In this document: positions 34,214 through 45,181 of the stretch, one piece after another
Numbering within the stretch: the first letter of the stretch is position 1
Layout: each line of letters starts with the position of its first letter
Assembly (NCBI RefSeq): GCF_900343025.1
Contig: NZ_OUND01000003.1
Location: 310,001-374,000 of the forward strand
Direction of reading: 5' to 3'
Length of the DNA: 64,000 nucleotides
Origin: Arsenophonus endosymbiont of Aleurodicus floccissimus
Lineage (GTDB): Bacteria; Pseudomonadota; Gammaproteobacteria; Enterobacterales; Enterobacteriaceae
Program-made: the position numbers and the translations under genes
Notes under the pieces: model-generated
Database searches by the model: none
What the model was told of the DNA's origin: nothing
The model's input: only the letters and a program-made list of their open reading frames with translations

Positions 34214-37081
34214 ATGAAAAACATGATAGTCGTGCTCTTATTACTATTTGGTACGGTAAGCTTTGCTAAGCAGAATTGGCAAGTTTTGCCTGATAGGATA
34301 AACAAAAGTGAAAAAGATACTCGAGGGTATCAGGCGATAAAAATTTCTAATGATATGATTGTATTGCTAATATCTGATCCTAAGGCCAGTAAATCATTAG
34401 CTGCGGTTACCTTACCAGTTGGCACAATGGAAAGTTCTGATCAACAACTTGGTTTGGCGCATTACCTTGAATACATGGTATTGATGGGATCTAAACGCTA
34501 TACTGAGTCAGGTGAAATATCAGAATTTTTGCAAAAACATGGTGGCAATCACAATGCTAGTACGGCTTCTAATCTTACTGCTTACTATTTAGAAGCTGAA
34601 AATGGTGCTTTAAAAGCAGCCACAGATCGCTTAGCAAGTGCATTAGCAGAGCCATTACTTGATCCTAAAAATGCCGATCGAGAACGTAATGAAGTCAATG
34701 CAGAATTAACAATGGCAAGTGCTCGTGATGAAATACGATTATGGCAAGTGCTTTCTGAAACACTTAATCCGGCTCATCCTAATTCACGTTTTTCTAGTGG
34801 AAATTTAGAAACCTTAAGCGATAAACCTGGTAGCTATTTACAAACTGAGCTCAAGAATTTTTATTATCGCTATTACTCAGCTAATTTAATGAAAAGTATT
34901 TTGTATGGCAATGACTCATTGAGTCAATTAGCTAAAATTGCAGCTGAAACTTTTGGTCGCATTCCAAATCGAAAGGCTCTTGTTCCTGAAATAACGGTAC
35001 CCGCTATAACCGATAAAGAAAAAGGAATAATAATTCATTATGTGCTAGCACAACCTAAAAAAGTTTTACAACTTGAATTTAGTATTGCAAATAATTTAAC
35101 AGAATTTCGCAGTAAGTCAGATGAATATATTGGCTATTTGATAGGAAATCGAAGTCAAAATACCCTTGCTGATTGGTTACTAAAGAATGGTCTTGCTGAA
35201 GAGATTAATGTTGATGTTGTACCAGATGTTGATCGTAATAATGGTATTTTTTCAATAAACGTTTTATTAACGGATAAGGGATTGGGAAATAGAGATAAGA
35301 TTATTGCAGCAATATTTTCCTATATTGATTTATTAAAAGAACAAGGTATTAAGAGTGGTTATTTTAACGAGATCGCAAATGTTCTAAAGCTTTCATTTCA
35401 ACATAATTCTATTGTTCATGATATGAATTATATTCAGCAATTATCTAATCAAATGTTGAATATCCCAATTGCGCATGTGCTTGATGCTAATTACATTGCT
35501 GATCGTTTTGATTCTAAAGCAATAAGCAGCCGTTTAGCAGAATTGACTCCCTATAATGCCAGAATTTGGTTTATCGCACCGAATGAACCACATAATAAAA
35601 AAGCCTATTTTCTCAATGCTTCTTATCAAGTTGATAAAATTAACAGCCAACAATATCGGCGATGGGCTGAGTTAAAAGAAGCAATGCATTTTTCGTTACC
35701 TGAATTGAACCCTTATCTTGCTGATGATTTTTCTTTAATTAAAAGCTCCCGCCATTATCAGCATCCAGAATTGGTATATGAGCAAGGAAATGTGCGGGTA
35801 GTCTATATGCCAAGTCAATATTTTGCTGATGAACCTAAAGGTGGGATCGCGATAGATTTACGTAATGAGCTGAGTAGTAAAAAGGCAAAATCTCAAGTTA
35901 GGAGCTCGTTATTAGAATACCTGGCCTCTTTGAAATTGTCTCAATTAAGTTACCAAGCTTCTGTCGCCGGAATGGAACTGGTTGTGTCTTCAAATTTAGG
36001 CCTGCAATTGAAAACTAGTGGTTATACTTAACATCTAGCGGAATTGACGACAAAAATGGTTAAGGAATTTCTTACCTTCACAATTTCTGCCGACGAAGTT
36101 GCACAAGCAAAATCATGGTATAGGGAACAGCTTGAAGTTAGCAATAATCTTAAAGCCTTTGAGTTGGCAATGCAGCCAAAACAGTGTTTAGAAAAAGTAC
36201 CTTATTTTGAGCAAGAACAGCGCTTAAAGGCCCTGAAAACGATCACAGCAAATGACATCCTCCAGTACCGTCAAGAGACTATTGACAATGCTGCTTTACA
36301 GGCGATTGTATTCGGCAATCTAATACAAAAGCAAGGCATTGACATTGTTAAGTCTATTGCCCATTTATTGAATAATAAAGGCAAGAATTGGTGGAGAGGG
36401 GATATTGTTGTTGATAAACAGCATAAAGTGAATTTCCAACATCAGGCAAATAGTACAGATAATGCGCTAGCAGAAATATTTATTTCGACAGGATATGATC
36501 GTTATAGTGGATTTGTCTTATCAAATATTTTGGCCAATATTTTACACCCTTGGTTTTTTGAGCAACTTAGGACGCAAAAACAATTAGGCTATGCTGTTTT
36601 TGCCTTTACTACTAGCCTTGGTGAGCAATGGGGATTAGGTTTTTTATTGCAAAGTAATAATAAAACCCCAGCGTATTTGAATACACGCTATCAAAACTTT
36701 TATCAATTAGCTTTTAAAAAATTAAATGCAATGCCAAAAAAAGAATTTGAGCAATACAAAAAGGCATTATTGACGGAAATGGAACAGCCTCCGCAAACTT
36801 TTTATGAAGAGATAGATCGTTTTTTACCAGATTTTGCGAGGAATAATTTTGCTTTTGATAGCAGAAAAAAATTAATCAAAGTATTGAAAACGGTTACACA
36901 GCAAGATCTATTAACTTTTTATAACAATGCCATTTTGCAACAAACAGGTTTAGCTTTTGTTTCACAAATTATTGCCAAAGAGGTTAATAAAGAAGGCTAT
37001 GCTCAATTGAAAGATTGGATAACTTATCCGACTGCATCTGAATTACAAAAGATTTTGCCAATTGAGGTAGATGCTAAGTGA
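34214..37081 (+). pseudogene. ptrA: ptrA (protease III, pitrilysin), one nonsense codon and altered zinc site
   Basis: Periplasmic M16 zinc protease of about 960 residues. Start at 34214 (MKNMIVVLLLLFGTVSFA signal peptide) with AGAGG upstream; the longer upstream frame overlaps recC. The product is in one frame to 37081 except for an in-frame TAA at 36029-36031 (after SGYT). The M16 inverted zinc motif HxxEH reads HYLEY at about residue 84: the second zinc-ligand histidine (CAC) is TAC, so the enzyme would be inactive even without the stop. The distal glutamate region (NAELTMAS) is kept. It overlaps the recB GTG start by 4 bases, which may explain why the frame is preserved. Confidence 0.9.
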
Positions 37082-40000
37082 GTAATCGGCGAATACAGGC
37101 TTATCAACTGGATCCTTATTGTTTGCCTCTCTATGGCCAGCGATTGATAGAAGCTTCAGCAGGAACAGGAAAAACCTATACGATAGCTTTACTCTATTTG
37201 CGATTGTTATTGGGTGTTGGGCAAAAAAATGCATTTTCTCGCCCATTAAGTGTTGAAGAGATTTTAGTCGTCACTTTTACTGAAACGGCAACCGATGAGC
37301 TACGATCACGTATTCGCCACAATATTCATCAGATGAGAATGGCCTGTATTAGAGATGGTATTGGTTTTGATGAAAATTCAATCTTCCGAATCTTACTATC
37401 TTCTATCGCAGATAAAAACGTAGCTGCTCAATGGTTACTTGCTGCTGAACGTCAAATGGATGAGGCGGCAATTTATACTATCCATGGATTCTGTCAACGC
37501 ATGCTGGTGCATAATGCTTTTGAGTCAGGCATGCTATTTGAGCAATCAATAATAAAAGATGAACATACCATACAAAAACAGGCTTGTGCTGATTTTTGGC
37601 GCTGCAACTGCTATCCACTGAATTATTCTATATCAAAAGTTATTGTTGATGAATGGAGTGACCCAGAGGCACTTTTAGCCGAAATAAAGCCTTATTTACA
37701 GGGCGATATTCCGACTTTTATTAACCAATCCATTGAAGCCCAATCAATAAAACAGCGTCATCAGACCCTAATTGACACGATAAAAAAAGTAAAAGCGTTG
37801 TGGCTTTTAAATTCAGCAAGTTTCATTGATTTAATTACTGATTCCGCTATTAATAAACGTAGTTATAGTCGCCGTAATTTACCGGGTTGGATAGCAGCGG
37901 TCACTAGTTGGGCTCAATCAGCAACAGTCGATTATAAAACACCTAAAGAACTAGCTCGTTTTTGCCAATCTGAACTAATAGATAAAACACCGACAGTTCA
38001 AGTACCTAAACATAAGGTTTTTCTTGCTATTGATAATTTGATGCAACAATCACTTACATTACGCGATATTATTATTTCAAAAGCGATTATTGACGTTCGT
38101 CAAACAATTGTTAAAGAGAAAAGACGACGTGGAGAGATTGGATTTGATGATTTATTAAGTCATTTAGATCAGGCACTACATGCAGAAGGTGGTGAGCGAT
38201 TAGCTAACACGATCCGTAATCGTTACCCGGTTGTTATGGTTGATGAGTTTCAAGATACTGATCCGCAACAATATCACATTTTTCAACGTATTTATCAGAG
38301 GCATAATCATTGTGGTTTGTTATTTATTGGCGATCCTAAACAAGCTATTTATGCTTTCCGTGGGGCGGATATTTTTACTTATCTTAAAGCTAAAGATCAG
38401 ATTGAATCACACTATACTCTTGATACTAATTGGCGCTCTTCACCAAGTATGGTAGCGGCTATTAATCAATTATTCAGTCGGGCAACAAAACCGTTTTTAT
38501 TTGAGCAAATACCTTTTAACACAGTTGATTCAGCCTCTTCAAATCAGCATTTAGCATTTATTCATAAAACAGCAAAATTATCAGCTTTAAATTTTTGTTA
38601 TTTAGATAAAGAAGTGGTTTCAACCTTGGACTATCAACAAACCATGGCCTATCAGTGTGCTAGTCAGATTTGTGATTGGCTTAAAGGAGGCGAGAATGAA
38701 GCAACCTGGCTGTATCGAAATGATGTAAAACAGCCGGTAACAGCTGCGGATATTATGGTGTTAGTCAGAAGTCGTCGCGAAGCAGTAATGATACGAGAAG
38801 CATTAAGTAAATTTAATATTTCGTCAGTTTTTCTTTCTAATCAAGAAAGCGTTTTTGCTACTGATGAAGCGCGCGATCTATTATGGTTATTACAAGCCGT
38901 GCTCTCACCTGAAAAGGAGCGCACGCTGCGTTGTGCATTAGCTACTCGTTTAATCGGGCTAAGTGCACAAGATATTGAGCAATTAAATCAAGATGAAAGT
39001 CAGTGGGAGATACGAGTTGAAGAGTTTGCCAATTATTTATTGATTTGGCAGCGACATGGTATTTTGCCTGCATTACGAGCTATTATGGTTAATCATCGCA
39101 TTGCTGAAAACCTACTGATGGATAATATAGATGGTGAAAGGCGCTTGATGGATGTGATGCATCTGAGTGAATTGTTGCAGGAAGCTGAATTACAGCTTGA
39201 AAGTGAGCATGCTCTAGTTCGCTGGTTAGCTCAGCAGATCGATCACCCCGATCCGTTAGTAGAAAATCAGCAAATACGTTTAGAAAGTGATAGTCACTTG
39301 GTGAGTATTAGTACGATCCATAAATCTAAAGGTTTAGAATACCCGATTGTTTGGTTACCTTTTGCCTGTCAATTCTCGCAGCAAAAATTGGCCACGTTTC
39401 ATAATCGTGATAATTTTCAAACTTGCCTTGATCTGACCCAACAAGAAGAGAGCATCAGGCTGGCTAATGAAGAGCGTTTAGCCGAAGATTTGCGGCTGTT
39501 GTATGTTGCACTAACACGCTCAAAATATCATTGTAGTGTTGGTATTGCACCTTTAATAAAAGGTCGTCCTAGTGGGGAAAGTGATAATACGGATTTGCAT
39601 CAAAGCGCATTAGGTTACTTATTGCAAAATGGACAGCCAGGTAATGCGACTTTATTGCGTGATGCTCTATGCGCATTAGCGAGTGAAAATATTAGCATCA
39701 CACCCGTTGGTGATATTAACTTATCGCCTTGGTACCAGAAAGAAAATACCCCCGTGAATTTATTAGCTCGAAATTTTACAGGACAGATCCAAAATACCTG
39801 GCGGGTTACGAGCTATTCAGGATTAACCTATCATGATATGTATTCTAATAAATTTACTACTAGTGATATAAGTATTGAGATTGCTATACAAGATTTGGCA
39901 CTTAAAATGGACGTTGATGCGCAAGGTGACAGCTCATCGGTTCAAGGTGAAATAGCAGAGTGGAGTGTTCATACCTTTCCTAAGGGGGCCACAGCAGGAA

Positions 40001-40686
40001 CTTTTTTGCATTCTCTGTTGGAATTATTACCATTTAATCAACATCCACAAGAGTCTTGGTTAGCTGAAAAATTAGAGCAAGCCGGTTTTTCCGCTGATTG
40101 GGCACCGGTGCTTAAATTGTGGCTAATAAATATTTTTGACACCCCTTTACTTAGCGATAGCCTCAGCTTGTCAAAGATCACGCCTGAAAATCAATTAAAT
40201 GAAATGCAATTTCATTTACCGATAGAAAAATTGTTATTGCCATCCGCATTAGATAGTCTAACCCATCAATATGATGTTTTATCTCAACGTTGCCCACCGC
40301 TTAGTTTTGAGCCAGTAACGGGCGTTTTAAAAGGTTATATTGATTTAGTTTTTTGCTGGCAAGACAAATTTTATCTGCTTGATTATAAATCAAATTGGTT
40401 AGGGGAAAATGGTCTGGCATATAGCCAGGAGGCCATACAGAATGCCATGATTGACCATAGATATGATTTACAGTATCAGCTTTATACATTAGCTATGCAT
40501 CGTTATTTACGGAATCGTTTACCTAATTATGATTATCAAAAACATTTTGGTGGTATTATCTACCTTTTTTTGCGTGGATTTGATGCGAAAGACCCTGGTT
40601 ATGGTATTTATCATACTATTCCGACTTATGCGTTTATTAATAGCCTGGATGAGTTATTTAATGCAACTAATCGAGGTGAGCAATGA
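37078..40686 (+). CDS. recB: RecBCD enzyme subunit RecB
   Basis: 3'-5' helicase and nuclease subunit of RecBCD; 1202 residues (E. coli 1180). GTG start overlapping the ptrA stop. SF1 helicase motifs: Walker A EASAGTGKTYTIA (about residue 26), MVDEFQDTDPQQY (about residue 385), GDPKQAIYAFRGAD, and ISTIHKSKGLEYPIVW (about residue 745). C-terminal nuclease motif LLDYKSNWLG (about residue 1100) with the catalytic Asp/Lys intact. It overlaps recD by 4 bases. Fully intact. Confidence 0.97.
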   Translation: MSNRRIQAYQLDPYCLPLYGQRLIEASAGTGKTYTIALLYLRLLLGVGQKNAFSRPLSVEEILVVTFTETATDELRSRIRHNIHQMRMACIRDGIGFDENSIFRILLSSIADKNVAAQWLLAAERQMDEAAIYTIHGFCQRMLVHNAFESGMLFEQSIIKDEHTIQKQACADFWRCNCYPLNYSISKVIVDEWSDPEALLAEIKPYLQGDIPTFINQSIEAQSIKQRHQTLIDTIKKVKALWLLNSASFIDLITDSAINKRSYSRRNLPGWIAAVTSWAQSATVDYKTPKELARFCQSELIDKTPTVQVPKHKVFLAIDNLMQQSLTLRDIIISKAIIDVRQTIVKEKRRRGEIGFDDLLSHLDQALHAEGGERLANTIRNRYPVVMVDEFQDTDPQQYHIFQRIYQRHNHCGLLFIGDPKQAIYAFRGADIFTYLKAKDQIESHYTLDTNWRSSPSMVAAINQLFSRATKPFLFEQIPFNTVDSASSNQHLAFIHKTAKLSALNFCYLDKEVVSTLDYQQTMAYQCASQICDWLKGGENEATWLYRNDVKQPVTAADIMVLVRSRREAVMIREALSKFNISSVFLSNQESVFATDEARDLLWLLQAVLSPEKERTLRCALATRLIGLSAQDIEQLNQDESQWEIRVEEFANYLLIWQRHGILPALRAIMVNHRIAENLLMDNIDGERRLMDVMHLSELLQEAELQLESEHALVRWLAQQIDHPDPLVENQQIRLESDSHLVSISTIHKSKGLEYPIVWLPFACQFSQQKLATFHNRDNFQTCLDLTQQEESIRLANEERLAEDLRLLYVALTRSKYHCSVGIAPLIKGRPSGESDNTDLHQSALGYLLQNGQPGNATLLRDALCALASENISITPVGDINLSPWYQKENTPVNLLARNFTGQIQNTWRVTSYSGLTYHDMYSNKFTTSDISIEIAIQDLALKMDVDAQGDSSSVQGEIAEWSVHTFPKGATAGTFLHSLLELLPFNQHPQESWLAEKLEQAGFSADWAPVLKLWLINIFDTPLLSDSLSLSKITPENQLNEMQFHLPIEKLLLPSALDSLTHQYDVLSQRCPPLSFEPVTGVLKGYIDLVFCWQDKFYLLDYKSNWLGENGLAYSQEAIQNAMIDHRYDLQYQLYTLAMHRYLRNRLPNYDYQKHFGGIIYLFLRGFDAKDPGYGIYHTIPTYAFINSLDELFNATNRGEQ

Positions 40687-42524
40687 TGATAACTTTACTA
40701 AAGAGAGCTGCTGAGCTTAATTTGTTTAGTTGTTTAGACATACAACTTGCTATTCGGTTAGCTGATGATGAAAACCCATTATTTTTATTAATATTTGCAA
40801 TATTAAGTGCTGAAACTCGAGCAGGTCATGTTTGTTTATTTATTGATAAGCTCGAACCCGCCTATTTATTTGAAGGTAGACAGGCGGAAATGGCTTTTAT
40901 GCTCTGGGAAATGGCAGGAGCACCTGATAGTAGCAGGATTTATACTGAGCTTAAACAATGTAATGCAGTTTGTGATGCACTGCAATCAGCAGTAAAACCA
41001 TTAGTATTATCAGATAACAAACTTTATTTTCAGCGGATGTGGGCTGATGAAGGATTAGTGGCTGATTTTTTTTCTCGCCATTTGTTAGAAACCATTGATG
41101 AACAGCGATTAGCGACTATTTTAACTGGTTTTTTTGCGTCTTCGAAAACGCAAGATTGGCAAAAAATAGCTGTTGCAGTGGCAGCAACCAGTCGGATCGC
41201 AGTTATTTCTGGTGGGCCGGGTACAGGAAAAACCACGACAGTGGCACGTTTACTAGCTACTTTAGTCCAATTAAGTGATGAAAAGTTAATCATTCAGCTA
41301 GCCGCGCCGACAGGAAAAGCGGCTGCTCGATTAACCAAATCATTAAATAATGCATTATTAAAACTGAATTTATCTACTGATGAGTATGCGGTTATGCCAG
41401 AACAAGCGCAGACTGTGCATCGATTATTAGGCGCTCAACCGAATAGCCAATTATTACGTTATAACAAAGACAATCCACTTTTGCTAGACGTTTTAATTAT
41501 TGATGAAGCATCGATGGTTGATCTGCCTATGATGGCCAGATTAATTGAAGCGCTACCAGATCATGCGCGTGTCATTTTGTTAGGTGATAAAGATCAATTA
41601 GCTTCTGTTGAAGCGGGCGCAGTCCTTGGCGATCTTTGTCGTTTTTCAGAATCGGGATACAGTCGTGAAAGAGCGGCACAACTGACTAAAATCACAGCTT
41701 GTAATTTATCGGATTTTATATCGAATGATGGGCCAGAGGTTAAAGATAGGATTTGTTTGTTACGAAAAAGTTATCGTTTTGATGCGCAATCAGGGATTGG
41801 GCGACTTGCTACTGCAATTAACCAAAGTGATATTAGAAAGGTTGAGCAACTATTAGTTCAGCAAAATGCGGATATTGCTTTTCATTCAATTGCTTCGTCT
41901 GAGAAATATGGCAAATTGCTTTTTGATGCAGCTGAATGTTACCGTTGCTATCTGGATATGATAAAAACGGGTCGAGATCCCGAAGAAATCCTGACTACTT
42001 TTAATCGTTATCGTTTATTAGCTGCTTTGAGAGAAGGACCATACGGGATTACAGGTTTAAATGATAAATTAGAACAGCTTTTACATCGTCAAGGAAGTAT
42101 TCGACGGCCTGCCTATAGCTGGAATAAAAACTATGAAGGCCGCCCAATAATAATCACCAAAAATGATCGTCCTCTTGGCTTATTTAATGGTGATATTGGT
42201 GTTATGTTACGGGATGGTCAACAAGATTTAAAAGCTTATTTTCAGTTGCCTAATGGGGTGATAAAAAGAATACAACCCAGTCGTTTGCCTCAACATGAAA
42301 CTGCATTTGTTATGACAGTACATAAATCTCAAGGGTCAGAATTTGAACATGCCGCATTGGTTTTACCGCCGATTTTTACCCCTATTATCAGTAAAGAGCT
42401 TATTTATACTGCAATTACCAGAGCAAAAATTCAGGTGACGATTTATGCTGAACGTCATATTTTCGCTAAAGCGTTAATGACCACAACGGAACGGCACAGT
42501 GGTTTAACTGAGCGCTTACTTTAA
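40683..42524 (+). CDS. recD: RecBCD enzyme subunit RecD
   Basis: 5'-3' helicase subunit of RecBCD that regulates the nuclease and RecA loading. 613 residues (E. coli 608). Walker A SGGPGTGKTTTVARLL (about residue 172), a further conserved block APTGKAAARLT, Walker B LIIDEASMVD (about residue 270), GDKDQLASVEAGAVLGD, and the C-terminal MTVHKSQGSEFEHA. The start overlaps the recB stop; two adjacent ATGs (40683 and 40686) are possible. Intact. Confidence 0.97.
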   Translation: MMITLLKRAAELNLFSCLDIQLAIRLADDENPLFLLIFAILSAETRAGHVCLFIDKLEPAYLFEGRQAEMAFMLWEMAGAPDSSRIYTELKQCNAVCDALQSAVKPLVLSDNKLYFQRMWADEGLVADFFSRHLLETIDEQRLATILTGFFASSKTQDWQKIAVAVAATSRIAVISGGPGTGKTTTVARLLATLVQLSDEKLIIQLAAPTGKAAARLTKSLNNALLKLNLSTDEYAVMPEQAQTVHRLLGAQPNSQLLRYNKDNPLLLDVLIIDEASMVDLPMMARLIEALPDHARVILLGDKDQLASVEAGAVLGDLCRFSESGYSRERAAQLTKITACNLSDFISNDGPEVKDRICLLRKSYRFDAQSGIGRLATAINQSDIRKVEQLLVQQNADIAFHSIASSEKYGKLLFDAAECYRCYLDMIKTGRDPEEILTTFNRYRLLAALREGPYGITGLNDKLEQLLHRQGSIRRPAYSWNKNYEGRPIIITKNDRPLGLFNGDIGVMLRDGQQDLKAYFQLPNGVIKRIQPSRLPQHETAFVMTVHKSQGSEFEHAALVLPPIFTPIISKELIYTAITRAKIQVTIYAERHIFAKALMTTTERHSGLTERLL

Positions 42525-42802
42525 TGAAAGTAGAACCCATTTTACTCGTTATCTTGTTTGATATTATTAATAGTGAATATCAATAGTGATAAAAGTAAAA
42601 AATAATAAATATTTAATTGTAGCAAACTGGATTGAAGTATTGTGATATATAAATTTAGTTTTTGCTTTAATTAGTAAGTTATTGCTATCAATTATTTTAA
42701 TTCTGCTATTGATTGTTTTTTAGAAGTATAAATGATTGATATTTGAGATGCTGCAAAATGTCTTTGCGATTTATTTTTATTCAATGGGAGGATACAAATA
42801 AA

Positions 42803-43418
42803 ATGTTAAATTCAGCATCTCAGATTGGCAATTATTCATCTCAAATAGTTAATCAACAGGTTGCTTCTGCACAAATGGATACAACTACGAATACAGAGAA
42901 TAAACTTAGCTCTCAATTAAAAACCATAGGAAATTTTAGTATTGATCTACTTGCGGTAAAAGAAAAGGAAAATGATTTATTTGAGGTAATGAAAATCTTC
43001 TAAATGTTGCCAATACATCTCAATCTACGGAGCAAACTGACAGGTTTTATCGAGCTGGATTAGCTGTCGGGATTGTTAATGATTTTTCAACGAGTGATAT
43101 AGTGGTACAAATAGATCAGGCAAAAATTAAGACTAATAACATTTGCGGAGCTTTTCCTGGTAGAAAATTTTTCTATAGAAAATCAAAGTGATGACCAAAA
43201 AGAGGCAATTAAATATAGAGGGATAGGTTTGTAAAGGGCCTTCTCTCAGTTCTCCTAGTACTCCTTTGGACTCGACCGTCTATGCTCAGGCATTAATAAA
43301 TATTGGTAGTGTGGCTGAAAATGGAGGAGCGACCGACAGTACAATGGTTAAGCATTTTTCAACTATGTGGAATGTGCGTGATGGTTTACATCAAAAGCAT
43401 CCGCACCACTTGCAGTAA
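42803..43418 (+). pseudogene. Unidentified decayed gene between recD and argA
   Basis: A GGGAGGA Shine-Dalgarno (42786-42792) precedes ATG 42803, which opens MLNSASQIGNYSSQIVNQQV, a polar Ser/Gln/Asn-rich N-terminus. The coding sense continues through three frameshifts (near 42990, 43143 and 43233): GNENLLNVANTSQSTEQTD, FYRAGLAVGIVNDFSTSD, AELFLVENFSIENQ, then AQALINIGSVAENGG and the ending RDGLHQKHPHHLQ. The conceptual protein is about 205 residues, without a signal peptide or membrane segment. I do not recognise it. The N-terminal composition resembles type III secretion signals, but that is only a suggestion. A strong terminator follows. In E. coli nothing lies between recD and argA. Confidence 0.6.
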
Positions 43419-43453
43419 TATAAAAAATAATTAATTAACCGTTATTTTATTTT

Positions 43454-43495
43454 CGGCTCTTCTCTTAGTTAAATAGAGAGGAGCCGATATTTTTT
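43454..43495 (+). terminator. Strong Rho-independent terminator
   Basis: 12-bp stem, CGGCTCTTCTCT (43454-43465) with AGAGAGGAGCCG (43475-43486), one G-T wobble, 9-base loop, followed by ATATTTTTTGTTTTTT. The T tract is on the + strand only, so it terminates the unidentified gene upstream. Confidence 0.85.
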
Positions 43496-43596
43496 GTTTT
43501 TTGCTTAAGAGTGATAGAAAACGTTATTTATTTAAATCGTGCATTTTTTATTGTAATTGGGTTTATTAATTAAATTTTTAATTAATTTTATAGTAT

Positions 43597-44934
43597 TTAA
43601 TTAATATTAAGTATTAAAATTTTTGAGCATCGTTGATAATTATAAAGCGCTTGTTTTTTTATTGTCAACATATCAACTTTTACTGGGAAAAATCCTCTTT
43701 CTAGAAACCAGTGAGTACTTCGGGTTGTTAATATAAAAAGTTTTTCTAAATTTAAATTTTTGGCTTGGAGAGTAATGTGTTTAAGTAGTTTTTCACCTCT
43801 TGATAAATTACGATAGTCAGGATGTACAGCCAGGCAAGCCATTTCTCCAGACTTTTCTTCTATATAGTCATAAAGTGCTACGCAAGCAATGATCATATTT
43901 TCTCGCTCGATAATAGTAAATTTGTCAATTTCTATTTCTAATTGTTCACGTTGGACGGCAAATTAATATTCCTTGCTGTTCCAACGGTTGAATTAACTCT
44001 AATATTACTGCTATATCATTGATATTAGCTTGATGAATTTGTTCACAATTTTTCATGATAATTTGACTACCGATACCCTCATGAGAGAAAAGTTCTTGTA
44101 ATAATGCACCATTCTCTTGATAGCTTATCAAATGGCTACGACGAACACCTTGTCGGCATGCCTTTAATTGTGCTATATAAAAAATGCAGTATGTCAGAAT
44201 GATTATTTGGCTGTTTTCCCAATTCATCAATATACTTTTCAGCTGCATTCGGCGAGAGTTCCGATAATATATTACCATTTTTATCACTAATTCCTTGTGA
44301 AGAGCAAAATCCAATTAATTTTTCTGCTTTAAATTTTATTGCCAATTGTGTTGCGATAGTTTCTGTCGACAAATTAAAATTTTCTCCGGTGACCGAAACA
44401 GCAATTGGGCTAATTAATACAATAGAGCCGTTTTTTAAATGATGGTTGATGGATACTTCATTGATTCTTCGTATACCCTCCACTGTGACAATAATCAACA
44501 CCATCGTCAATCCCTAAAGGTTGAGCAATAATAAAATTACCACTGACGACATTTATATTTATATTGGCACTTTGCAATGGGGTATTGTTGAGACGCATTG
44601 ATAACAGAGCAGTAATATCTAGTTGTAAAGTCCCCGATATTTGTTTAGCTAACTCTAGGGTACTTGCATCAGTGACGCGAACATTTTTATGGTAGATTAT
44701 CGGATATTGTTGGTTTATGAGTTTTTTATCTATCTGTGGACGTATGCCATAAACAATAACTAGTCGAATACCCAGACTGCGTAATAAACCGATATCGCTA
44801 ATGATGTGAGTGAAATTTTTATCTGCGATAGCGCTACCGTTTAATGTGATAACAAAGGTTTTATCGCGACGTATATTAATATAGGGAACAGAGTGGTGAA
44901 ATCCATTAACTAAATCAGGACGACGTCCTTTCAT
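43597..44934 (-). pseudogene. argA: argA, N-acetylglutamate synthase, broken
   Basis: First enzyme of arginine synthesis (E. coli 443 residues). Start MKGRRPDLVNGFHHSVPYIN (44934) with GAGGA upstream. The amino-acid-kinase-like half (GSAIADKNF, LVIVYGIRPQID, SLELAKQ-type helices, NVVSGNFIIAQPLG) and the GNAT half ([34 protein letters not shown]) are both recognisable. Three frameshifts split them: near 44480 (after DYCHSG), near 44160 and near 43955. Convergent with recD and divergent from amiC, as in E. coli. Arginine synthesis by this route is lost. Confidence 0.92.
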
Positions 44935-45181
44935 ATGTTCCTCATATAAATGACTGTTCTTAGTGAAAGTATTTTTATGATTTTTGACACAAAATAGCAA
45001 GAAGAAATGCATGAAAAATCATCATTATTGCTTCAGAATATATTAGTAGCTAATTATTTTTAAAGGGCAATTTATTAATGACAGTTCATTAATGATTGGT
45101 TAAAGTTTTCTATAGTTATTTTGTTGTTGTTGATAATATTGAGCGGTTTATAATTATTTGATGCTTTAAGTAGATTTTTCG

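Noticed and set aside
36031-36043. Stop in ptrA as a programmed readthrough or split two-protein design
   Set aside because: No recoding signal is visible, the downstream part has no SD start, and the zinc site is also lost.
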